From positions 1 to 5,924 of the forward strand of contig CAMPGG010000213.1 in NCBI GenBank assembly GCA_946885335.1: a DNA stretch of 5,924 bases. The letters are read 5' to 3'. Position numbers and translations under genes: made by a program. Below the pieces are notes generated by a model that worked only from the letters and a program-made list of their open reading frames with translations, was not told where the DNA came from and did no database searches. Within the stretch, counting starts at the first letter, position 1. Every line of letters begins with the position of its first letter. Below are positions 1 through 5,924 of the stretch, one piece after another. This DNA comes from an uncultured Chitinophagaceae bacterium. Lineage in GTDB: Bacteria; Bacteroidota; Bacteroidia; Chitinophagales; Chitinophagaceae.

Positions 1-2
1 CA

Positions 3-1043
3 TTGAATGCATCTGGCGGACAAAAAATATATCTTGGCGGTGGTGGTGGTGCCGGACATGCCAATAATACGACCGTATCAACCGGTGGTGGAAATGGCGG
101 TGGAATTATTTTTATCCTGGCAGGCACCATTGTGGGTAATAATCAAAAAGTAATATCGAATGGAAAAGCTGGCGGAAATACAACCGGTGATGGAGCCTCC
201 GGAGGCGGAGCCGGTGGTACCATTATAATGAATGTAACAACCTATTCGGGTAGTCTTACCATTGAAGCAAATGGGGGCCAGGGAGGTAATGAAAACAATG
301 AAATGATCAATAGTCGTTGTTATGGTGGCGGTGGTGGTGGAAGCGGTGGAGCCATATACTTTAATAACATACCTTCCGTTGGTTATACAGTTAGTGGCGG
401 AATCAATGGTTCTATTATCAACAGTTTAAATTGTCCTTCATTAATCAACGGAACACCTGGTAATGCCGGACAAACTTTTACAAATTATAATTTCAATGCT
501 TCCAATACGCTGGCTAATTTCTGCGGTATTATTTTACCGGTTGAATTAATATCCTTCACAGCCAAAAATCTTATTAATAAAACCAATATTCAATGGGAAG
601 TAAATAACATAGATGAAATTGAAAAATTCGAAGTGGAGCACAGTCTAAATGGAATGAACTGGAAGCATATTCATACCGCCTATTCAAATGGATCATCCAA
701 TTATCAATACCTATATGACAACATCCAGCCAGGATATCATTTTTATAGATTAAAAATGTTTAAGAAGAATGGGAACCGGGATTATTCCAATATTGCAAAA
801 GTATTCATTGGTAAAAAAAGCAAATACTCAGTTTATCCAAACCCGGCTAAAGGAGATGTATTTGTTAGTGGAGAATTTAAACCTTTTTCCATTATACAGC
901 TTGTGGATATATCAGGAAAAATTGTTCTCTCCCAGAAAATAACAGACCATAATATGGTACAACGTGTACCAACAACCGAAATACCGCCGGGTGTATATTT
1001 ATTAAAACTGGAAGACCAGGTTCAAAAAATAATCATTTACTAA
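3..1043 (+). CDS. Glycine-rich T9SS-sorted surface/secreted protein, 3' part (5' end outside window)
   Basis: This is the C-terminal 346 residues of a longer protein. The frame is open to the left edge and the first codon is an internal TTG, so the true start lies upstream. Residues 1-120 are very rich in Gly, with Asn, Ser and Thr, and carry three GGGxGGxI repeats, suggesting an extracellular beta-rich fold. Residues 178-270 begin LPVELISFTAK and run through FEVEHS and YHFYRLK to YSNIAKV; this is the fibronectin-like module that commonly precedes the sorting tail in Bacteroidota. Residues 275-346 match the type A T9SS C-terminal domain: YPNPAKGDVFV, then VDISGKIV, then PPGVYLLKLE, ending in a basic and hydrophobic tail. 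In this family the tail directs export through the outer membrane by the type IX system and is then removed, leaving the protein anchored or released. No catalytic domain is visible, so an adhesin or matrix role is only a guess. The sorting call is firm; the function of the glycine-rich part is unknown. Confidence 0.9.
   Translation: MNASGGQKIYLGGGGGAGHANNTTVSTGGGNGGGIIFILAGTIVGNNQKVISNGKAGGNTTGDGASGGGAGGTIIMNVTTYSGSLTIEANGGQGGNENNEMINSRCYGGGGGGSGGAIYFNNIPSVGYTVSGGINGSIINSLNCPSLINGTPGNAGQTFTNYNFNASNTLANFCGIILPVELISFTAKNLINKTNIQWEVNNIDEIEKFEVEHSLNGMNWKHIHTAYSNGSSNYQYLYDNIQPGYHFYRLKMFKKNGNRDYSNIAKVFIGKKSKYSVYPNPAKGDVFVSGEFKPFSIIQLVDISGKIVLSQKITDHNMVQRVPTTEIPPGVYLLKLEDQVQKIIIY
84..356 (+). repeat. 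Degenerate glycine-rich protein repeat, three GGGxGGxI units
   Basis: Within the partial surface protein the motif GGGxGGxI occurs three times: residues 28-35 (bases 84-107), 67-74 (201-224) and 111-118 (333-356), spaced 39 and 44 residues apart. The first two units are followed by a hydrophobic beta-like stretch (IIFILAGTIV, IIMNVTTYSG) and then an NGxxGG turn (NGKAGG, NGGQGG). A further Gly run at residues 12-18 may be the remains of an earlier unit, so the array probably continues upstream. The pattern fits a beta-solenoid-like stack with glycine turns, but that structure is inferred. Confidence 0.55.
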
Positions 1044-1050
1044 ATCCTAT

Positions 1051-1080
1051 AAAAAAAGCCACCGGCGAACCGATGGCTTT
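1051..1080 (-). terminator. Intrinsic terminator of the metalloprotease gene, possibly shared by both convergent genes
   Basis: The arms at 1055-1065 (AAAGCCACCGG) and 1070-1080 (CCGATGGCTTT) pair over 11 positions with one C/A mismatch and a four-base loop. Read on the - strand the stem runs into seven T residues (1057-1051), which is a classical intrinsic terminator 20 bases past the protease stop codon. On the + strand the hairpin begins 11 bases after the surface-protein stop, but only TTT followed by AACTT trails it, so termination in that direction would be weaker. The position in the 56-base convergent gap supports the call. Confidence 0.85.
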
Positions 1081-1099
1081 AACTTCCCTTATTCATAAT

Positions 1100-3682
1100 T
1101 TATTTACCATCCAATGCCGTGTTGACCAGGAACAACAGGTTACCCCTGTGCGCCTTCGTTTCTTCATTGGTAGATGGGGCTTTAGCCACTTGCGATTTTA
1201 TTTTACGCAATGTATTTAATGCTGCGGCATGAGACACATCATCATAGGTTGCATTTTTTGGATCAGCAATCGTGATCAACTGCTTAACAAAAGCCGTTTG
1301 CAGGTATTGACGATATACGTTTACATTGGTAGCAATATCTGCACTAAAAATATTTTTCTGCAGATCATTCATCATATCAGCAACACTGTATTGATTACCG
1401 TATAACTGGCTATTGGTCATTCTTTGCAATGTAGCGGGATGCAAAAGATGTGATAAAGCACCCTGCACCTGTAAACTCATTACATTTCCCGTTACCCTGA
1501 AATCATCACCATTGCCTGCCTGGTTAAAACCCCTACGCTGTGGTTGCAGGTATGGAAACACTTGCTTGTCCGCTTCAAAAGCATTTGGTGCAAAAACATA
1601 TTTGTTCAAAACATCCATAGCTCTTTTTTGCGTAGCTAATGAAACTGGCGTAAAGGGTTTGTTGCCTGAATTTTGACCGGGAAAACTTCTGTCAACATAA
1701 ATACCACCAACATACCGGCTCACTGCTGATATCATTCCCATGCGCTGGCCATTGAGTAAACTATACCTGGCTCTTAATTCAGCATATGAACGATCAGGTT
1801 TACTGTACTTCTGCACCATTTTACCCATGGTCTGGTTCAATATGGTAAAACGATCTTCTGCATAGCCGATCGCATCGCTGCTTAAATCAAAAATATTAAT
1901 ACGGGGATCCATTGCTTTACCCGGTGCTCTCATATCATCACCATCATTACCAAAAGCTAACTGAGGATCTGTACTGCGAGCCAGGATTTTATTAAGTGCA
2001 GCCTTCTCTTCACTTTCATTGAATGGAGTATAACCATATTCAATAGCCCAAAGGTCATAAGGACCTGCTTTTGTTGTATAATAATCACCTTGTTTAGTGC
2101 GGTCCATAGATACATTCACAGCAGGATAATCCATTACCGACCCGGTTAATCCTAATTTCTGTGTAAGTTCTTTATTATGAACCTGGTCCCTGCTTAACAT
2201 TTGGCTCGCCATCATATTATGGTTTAATCCAAGTGTATGGCCCATTTCGTGCATGATCAAATAATAAAGAAACTGTTTATGCATTTCCTTTAATTCGGCG
2301 GGTGGTGCATCAGCCGCATCCAATACCGTCATGCCTGTAGTAAGTTGTGCTTTTAATTCGCCGGCCAGTGTACACATGGCCAGGTGTTGCTGATCCATGC
2401 CGGGTAAATGCATGTCTGATGGAGAAACAGGCCCGCTGTAAAATTCATCAACAAATGGAACTGCGCTACCGGAAAACCATTCAACGGTTATATCTGAACC
2501 AAGAATTTGGCCGGTACGTGGATTTACAAAACTCGGTCCGATGGCACCATAAGCAGGCTGTGCAGAAGAAACCCAGCGAATTACATTATAACGGATATCA
2601 GCCGGATCCCAATCGGCATCATCAGGCATAATTTTCATCACAACTGCATTTTTAAAACCGGCTTTTTCAAAAGCTTCATTCCATCTTAAACCGGCATCCA
2701 CAATGATATCGCGGTATTCATGCGGTGTTGTATTCTCCACCCAAAAAACGATCGGTTCTACTGGTTCGCTCAACGCAGCATTCGGATCTTTTTTCTGCAG
2801 GTTCCAGCGATGTATTTTGTCTTTATATGGAACGGCACTGATGCTTGTTTGATCTGTTACCTGCTGGCTGAAATATCCAATCCTGGGATCGTCCATCCGC
2901 GGACGAAAATCATTTTGCGGCATTTCAATCAGGCTGTGCTGCATGCGTACACGGATATAACGGGGATCAGTAATCGCAGGACCACCATTCACCATGGGTG
3001 CAGGATTATCATAAGCCATATCAACAATGATGTCGGTATTACCAGGAAATGATCTTACCTGGTGATAGCGTGATTTGCCTGCATTAAAATTACCCAGGTT
3101 AAAAATGAACTGGGAATTTGGACCAGGTGGAATTACCGGTTTAATCGGGTCAAGTTTATCACTGATAAATAATCCATCAGCACTTACAAGGTATCCGCCA
3201 GCATCTTCTGCTACAACTTTTTCAGTAATAAAGACTGCATCCGGTTTATCAACCATCGCGGTTTTGCTAACAGGATTCTCCTTATCATACCAAAAACTGG
3301 TATTGACTCTTGCAAATTCCATCTTATCAAAAACCTTTTGCAATTTGAATACAAAAGTTGCCCGGTGCATGCTTTGATTCAGGTATAACTGCGTGGGACC
3401 ATTGATGGAAAAACTCTGGTAAATATATTCTTTACCCAGCTGATCTTTTTTTACATAAAGCTGGATACTGCCGGTTGCGGTATCCTGGTAAAGTGTAAAC
3501 ATGCCATCTATTTTGCGGCTGCTTTTTACTTTATCATTGATACTGGCTGGTGGTTTTTCCTTTTTTACCGTATCCACCTTAGGTGGTTCAGGCGTTTGAT
3601 TTTTTTTGTTTTTTTTCTGGGCTGAAATATCAGTCAACAGCCCAAACAATGGAATGAGTAAAAGCAAGCAATGTCTTCTCAT
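1100..3682 (-). CDS. Secreted zinc-dependent metalloprotease, met-zincin (DUF5117/DUF4953-type)
   Basis: This 860-residue protein is predicted to hydrolyse peptides or proteins outside the cytoplasm. Residues 1-21 form a signal peptide: MRRH, a Leu-rich core, then DISA with likely cleavage before Gln22. A Lys/Pro-rich linker follows (about 23-56). Residues about 57-300 correspond to the N-terminal DUF5118/DUF5117-like regions of this family. The catalytic part has HEMGHTLGLNHN at 478-489, giving zinc ligands His478, His482 and His488 and the general base Glu479; the Met-turn follows as SVMDYP with Met517. The remainder resembles the DUF4953 met-zincin region, including YDLWAIEYGY (542-551). 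The family assignment is from recalled motifs, not a search. There is no T9SS tail and no lipobox, so a periplasmic or freely secreted enzyme is likely. The ATG at 3682 is chosen because it directly begins the signal peptide; no clear Shine-Dalgarno precedes it, as is common in Bacteroidota. The gene is intact. Substrate unknown. Confidence 0.93.
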   Translation of the reverse strand: MRRHCLLLLIPLFGLLTDISAQKKNKKNQTPEPPKVDTVKKEKPPASINDKVKSSRKIDGMFTLYQDTATGSIQLYVKKDQLGKEYIYQSFSINGPTQLYLNQSMHRATFVFKLQKVFDKMEFARVNTSFWYDKENPVSKTAMVDKPDAVFITEKVVAEDAGGYLVSADGLFISDKLDPIKPVIPPGPNSQFIFNLGNFNAGKSRYHQVRSFPGNTDIIVDMAYDNPAPMVNGGPAITDPRYIRVRMQHSLIEMPQNDFRPRMDDPRIGYFSQQVTDQTSISAVPYKDKIHRWNLQKKDPNAALSEPVEPIVFWVENTTPHEYRDIIVDAGLRWNEAFEKAGFKNAVVMKIMPDDADWDPADIRYNVIRWVSSAQPAYGAIGPSFVNPRTGQILGSDITVEWFSGSAVPFVDEFYSGPVSPSDMHLPGMDQQHLAMCTLAGELKAQLTTGMTVLDAADAPPAELKEMHKQFLYYLIMHEMGHTLGLNHNMMASQMLSRDQVHNKELTQKLGLTGSVMDYPAVNVSMDRTKQGDYYTTKAGPYDLWAIEYGYTPFNESEEKAALNKILARSTDPQLAFGNDGDDMRAPGKAMDPRINIFDLSSDAIGYAEDRFTILNQTMGKMVQKYSKPDRSYAELRARYSLLNGQRMGMISAVSRYVGGIYVDRSFPGQNSGNKPFTPVSLATQKRAMDVLNKYVFAPNAFEADKQVFPYLQPQRRGFNQAGNGDDFRVTGNVMSLQVQGALSHLLHPATLQRMTNSQLYGNQYSVADMMNDLQKNIFSADIATNVNVYRQYLQTAFVKQLITIADPKNATYDDVSHAAALNTLRKIKSQVAKAPSTNEETKAHRGNLLFLVNTALDGK

Positions 3683-3811
3683 AAAAAAGTTTTTAAGTAA
3701 TTAGGAAAGTTAGGGGTATCCGGGCATTCTGGGTAAAGATTAGGATAAGAGCAGGATTTTAAGGATGGATTGGTTCTATAAGTTACCAGCGATAAGTCTT
3801 ATAAAGAAATT
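3683..3811 (-). promoter_or_regulatory. Presumed long 5' leader of the metalloprotease gene
   Basis: If transcription starts just past the TAnnTTTG box at 3812-3819, the protease mRNA has a leader of roughly 120 bases. As read on the mRNA it is pyrimidine-rich and holds three copies of CCTAA (+ strand TTAGG at 3701-3705, 3710-3714 and 3740-3744). A weak 6-bp inverted repeat, TATAAG at 3777-3782 with CTTATA at 3798-3803, would lie near the 5' end. I see no known riboswitch, no small ORF of note and no RNA gene. A regulatory role is speculative. Confidence 0.35.
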
Positions 3812-3819
3812 CAAATGTA
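3812..3819 (-). promoter_or_regulatory. Candidate -7 promoter box for the metalloprotease gene
   Basis: On the - strand the bases read TACATTTG, an exact match to the Bacteroidota -7 consensus TAnnTTTG. It lies between the typA terminator and the protease start, where a promoter is expected. About 20 bases upstream there is an A-run instead of the TTG expected at -33, so only half of the promoter is supported. A palindrome, AAAATCGATTTT at 3832-3843, covers the place of the missing element. Confidence 0.5.
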
Positions 3820-3874
3820 AAATATGCGTATAAAATCGATTTTTTTATAATTGTTTTTACCAAAGTTGGTTTCT

Positions 3875-3908
3875 CTAAAATAAATAAACCACCGGGGAGC
3901 CGGTGGTT
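3875..3908 (-). terminator. Intrinsic terminator of typA
   Basis: A perfect 9-bp stem pairs 3887-3895 (AACCACCGG) with 3900-3908 (CCGGTGGTT) around a four-base loop. On the - strand it is followed by the T-rich run TTTATTTATTTTA. It starts 53 bases past the typA stop codon, so typA transcripts should end here rather than continue into the protease gene. Its 3' arm shares CCGGTGG with the terminator of the protease gene. Confidence 0.85.
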
Positions 3909-3961
3909 AAGCATTTACATTTATAAAAAAGGAATTCATTCCTTAATATTTACTCCAAAAA

Positions 3962-5770
3962 TTAAGCTTCTGCACTCATTCTTTTTTGTACTTTCTTACG
4001 GTCATCTTCATTCAGCACTACTTTACGCATCCTGATATTCTTTGGTGTTACTTCAATACACTCATCCTGCTGAATATATTCCATACATTCTTCCAGTGTC
4101 ATTAATGTTTTGGGAGCAATGCGGCTGGCATCATCACTACCGCTGGCACGGTGGTTGGTTAATTTTTTTGCCTCTGTAGCATTCACCACTAAATCGCCTG
4201 GCTTAATATGCTCCGCGATGATCTGGCCCGCATACACTTCATCACCCGGTTCAACAAAGAATGTTCCGCGATCCTGTAATTTATCAATAGAATAACCTGT
4301 TGTCTTTTCCGTGGTTTTAGAAAGTAATACACCGTTATTTCTTCCGGGGATAGGTCCTTTCCAGGGCTTGTATGCTACGAAATTGTGGGCCATTACCGCT
4401 TCACCGGCCGTATTGGTTAACATTTGAGAACGCAACCCGATCAATCCTCTTGATGGGATCTCGAATTCAAGATGCTGCATGGTACCTTTGGTTTCCATCA
4501 CCAGCATTTCACCTTTACGTTGTGTAACCAGGTCAATTACTTTTCCACTGAACTCCTGCGGTACATCTACCACCAGGTTTTCATAAGGCTCACATTTTTT
4601 ACCATCTATTTCCTTTACCAGCACTGTTGGCTGACCAACCGTTAACTCATAACCTTCCCTGCGCATGGTTTCAACCAAAATACCCAGGTGTAAAATGCCA
4701 CGGCCATAAACCAGGAAGCTATCGGCGCCATCAGTATCTTCTACTTTTAATGCCAGATTTTTTTCTGTTTCTTTCATCAAACGATCACGCAGGTGACGGG
4801 ATGTTACAAATTTTCCGTCTTTACCGAAGAAGGGAGAATTGTTAATGCTGAAAAGCATGCTCATCGTTGGTTCATCCACACTGATTACCGGTAATGCTTC
4901 AGGATTTTCAATATCCGCAATTGTATCACCAATATTAAAATCTTCCAAACCAACTACTGCGCAAATGTCACCCGCAATTACTTCGGTAACTTTCTTTTTA
5001 CCCAGTGATTCAAAAATGTATAATTCTTTTACTCTTGATTTTTTTATTGATCCATCAGCCTGCATTAAAACTATTGGCTGACCTTCTTTTATAACTCCAC
5101 GGGCAACTTTACCAACTGCAATACGTCCTAAAAAGCTAGAGTAATCAAGCGAAGTGATCTGCATCTGCAAATGACCTGTACTGATCTTTGGCTCAGGAAC
5201 ATATTTAATGATACCATCTAATAATGGAGTAATATCTTCTGAGGGAGTTAATGAATCATTGAACCAGCCATTTTTTCCGGAACCATAAAAGGTAGGGAAA
5301 TCAAGTTGTTCTTCAGTAGCATCCAGGTTAAAGAATAGTTCGAAAACCGCATCATGCACTTCATCGGGACGGCAATTTGGCTTATCCACTTTATTGATAA
5401 CAACAATGGGTTTCAAATGCAGTTGCAATGCTTTTTGTAAAACAAAACGGGTTTGTGGCATTGGTCCTTCAAAGGCATCAACCAGCAAAATAACACCGTC
5501 GGCCATTTTTAAAACTCTTTCCACCTCACCACCAAAATCGGAGTGACCCGGTGTATCAATTACATTAATTTTTACATCTTTGTATACCACCGCGGCATTC
5601 TTACTGAAAATGGTGATGCCTCTTTCTCTTTCAAGATCGTTGCTATCCATGATCAGGTCGCCAGTTTCCTGGTTGCTACGGAAAACATTTGTTTGATGTA
5701 AAATTTTATCAACCAAAGTGGTCTTACCGTGGTCAACGTGGGCAATAATGGCAATATTTCTAATATTCAT
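3962..5770 (-). CDS. typA: Translational GTPase TypA/BipA
   Basis: This 602-residue protein belongs to the elongation-factor-like GTPases that bind the 70S ribosome and, in studied bacteria, help 50S assembly and growth under cold or other stress. The G domain (about 1-195) shows G1 as AHVDHGKTT (10-18), G2 with Thr53 in RGITI, G3 as DTPGH (72-76) and G4 as NKVD (126-129). The G5 region reads YGSGKNGW (162-169), where many homologues have SAL. Next come a beta-barrel domain II (about 200-290), domain III (about 300-385) and domain V (about 395-475). The BipA-specific C-terminal domain (about 480-602) includes HRASGSDDASR (540-550) and VTPKNIRMRK (574-583); this domain separates it from EF-G and LepA. 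The length is close to the roughly 600 residues usual for the family. The ATG at 5770 fits the canonical N-terminus MNIRNIAIIAHVDHGKTT. The gene is intact, with its own promoter and terminator, so it looks monocistronic. Confidence 0.99.
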   Translation of the reverse strand: MNIRNIAIIAHVDHGKTTLVDKILHQTNVFRSNQETGDLIMDSNDLERERGITIFSKNAAVVYKDVKINVIDTPGHSDFGGEVERVLKMADGVILLVDAFEGPMPQTRFVLQKALQLHLKPIVVINKVDKPNCRPDEVHDAVFELFFNLDATEEQLDFPTFYGSGKNGWFNDSLTPSEDITPLLDGIIKYVPEPKISTGHLQMQITSLDYSSFLGRIAVGKVARGVIKEGQPIVLMQADGSIKKSRVKELYIFESLGKKKVTEVIAGDICAVVGLEDFNIGDTIADIENPEALPVISVDEPTMSMLFSINNSPFFGKDGKFVTSRHLRDRLMKETEKNLALKVEDTDGADSFLVYGRGILHLGILVETMRREGYELTVGQPTVLVKEIDGKKCEPYENLVVDVPQEFSGKVIDLVTQRKGEMLVMETKGTMQHLEFEIPSRGLIGLRSQMLTNTAGEAVMAHNFVAYKPWKGPIPGRNNGVLLSKTTEKTTGYSIDKLQDRGTFFVEPGDEVYAGQIIAEHIKPGDLVVNATEAKKLTNHRASGSDDASRIAPKTLMTLEECMEYIQQDECIEVTPKNIRMRKVVLNEDDRKKVQKRMSAEA

Positions 5771-5791
5771 TCACTCTATTTTTTGGAGGCG

Positions 5792-5821
5792 CAAAGGTAT
5801 GCTAAAACAACGGTGCGGCAA
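5792..5821 (-). promoter_or_regulatory. typA promoter, Bacteroidota primary sigma type
   Basis: On the - strand TTG (5821-5819) is followed by exactly 19 bases and then TACCTTTG (5799-5792), matching the Bacteroidota consensus of a TTG-type -33 element and a TAnnTTTG -7 box. Transcription should start about 4-7 bases past the box, near 5785-5788, leaving a leader of only about 15-18 bases before the typA ATG. That leader is A-rich and has no obvious Shine-Dalgarno sequence. Confidence 0.8.
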
Positions 5822-5844
5822 GGGAAACCACAAACATTAATAAC

Positions 5845-5924
5845 ATGATAACGTTAAAAGAAACGTTTAAAGCTGTAAATTCTTTTACATTAGCTTTAAA
5901 TATCAGTACTTCTTCATATGAAAT
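5845..5924 (+). CDS. Possible 5' end of a divergent gene (unrecognised, truncated by window edge)
   Basis: From the ATG at 5845 the frame is open for 26 codons to the window end and begins MITLKETFKAVNSF. It would lie divergent to typA, with 74 bases between the two start codons. I do not recognise the product. No TAnnTTTG box is seen on the + strand before it; the nearest match, TATTTTTTG at 5777-5785, has one extra base. The - strand is also open here (see findings), and 26 codons is too short to judge coding, so this is only a possibility. Confidence 0.25.
   Translation, partial: MITLKETFKAVNSFTLALNISTSSYE
5866..5900. repeat. Inverted repeat able to form an AT-rich hairpin
   Basis: TTTAAAGCT (5866-5874) pairs with AGCTTTAAA (5892-5900), and inside it GTAAA (5875-5879) pairs with TTTAC (5884-5888), leaving a four-base loop and a three-base bulge at 5889-5891. 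The 14 paired positions are few in G and C and no T-run follows on either strand, so it is not a convincing terminator. It lies about 45 bases upstream of the typA -33 element and could be an operator, or chance within coding sequence. Confidence 0.4.

Noticed and set aside
3..5. TTG as a start codon for the glycine-rich protein
   Set aside because: No signal peptide follows, the sequence is already inside the glycine-rich region, and the frame is open to the window edge; a T9SS cargo needs a signal peptide, so the start lies upstream.
1413..3377. Several + strand ORFs of 60-110 codons opposite the metalloprotease
   Set aside because: They lie entirely antisense to a long gene with clear family motifs and show no domain or promoter of their own.
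3777..3803. TATAAG/CTTATA inverted repeat as a riboswitch or terminator
   Set aside because: The stem has only 6 AT-rich base pairs and a 15-base loop, with no conserved riboswitch core or T-run.
3683..3961. Possible tRNA or small RNA gene in the 279-base gap
   Set aside because: No cloverleaf pattern or tRNA T-loop sequence was seen, and no second promoter-terminator pair; the region is explained by a terminator, a promoter box and a leader.
4110..5081. Three + strand ORFs of 61-80 codons opposite typA
   Set aside because: They are antisense to a complete, highly conserved gene, and their translations look like random shadow sequence.
1..5924. A multi-gene undescribed defence, mobile or secretion system
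   Set aside because: The genes are a surface protein, a protease and a housekeeping GTPase, each with its own signals and no shared operon; nothing links them functionally.

Overview
The window looks like chromosomal DNA of a Bacteroidota bacterium, probably of the Chitinophagaceae or a related group. Four things support this: a type IX secretion (T9SS) C-terminal sorting domain, a Bacteroidota-style secreted met-zincin metalloprotease, a good match to the Bacteroidota promoter consensus (TTG, 19 bases, TAnnTTTG) in front of typA, and AT-rich leaders without a clear Shine-Dalgarno sequence. The family-level placement is inference.

Layout from left to right. (1) Positions 1-1043, + strand: the 3' part of a gene for a large glycine-rich secreted protein ending in a fibronectin-like module and a type A T9SS sorting tail; its start lies before the window. 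(2) Positions 1044-1099: a short convergent gap holding one strong hairpin terminator. (3) Positions 1100-3682, - strand: a complete 860-residue secreted zinc metalloprotease (HExxHxxGxxH plus Met-turn). (4) Positions 3683-3961: 279 bases without a gene, holding the presumed leader and promoter of the protease, and the hairpin terminator of typA. (5) Positions 3962-5770, - strand: complete typA/bipA, a ribosome-associated translational GTPase. (6) Positions 5771-5924: the typA promoter and an unresolved right edge where both strands stay open to the window end.

The genes do not look like one functional system. typA and the protease lie in the same direction but are separated by a terminator and a candidate promoter, so they are probably separate transcription units. 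The glycine-rich protein converges on them and is probably sent to the cell surface, while the protease has a signal peptide but no T9SS tail and is more likely periplasmic or released by another route. I found no CRISPR array, tRNA, rRNA, insertion sequence or attachment site, and no convincing undescribed system. The best leads are the repeat architecture of the glycine-rich protein, the shared sequence of the two terminators, the protease of unknown substrate, and the ambiguous right edge.
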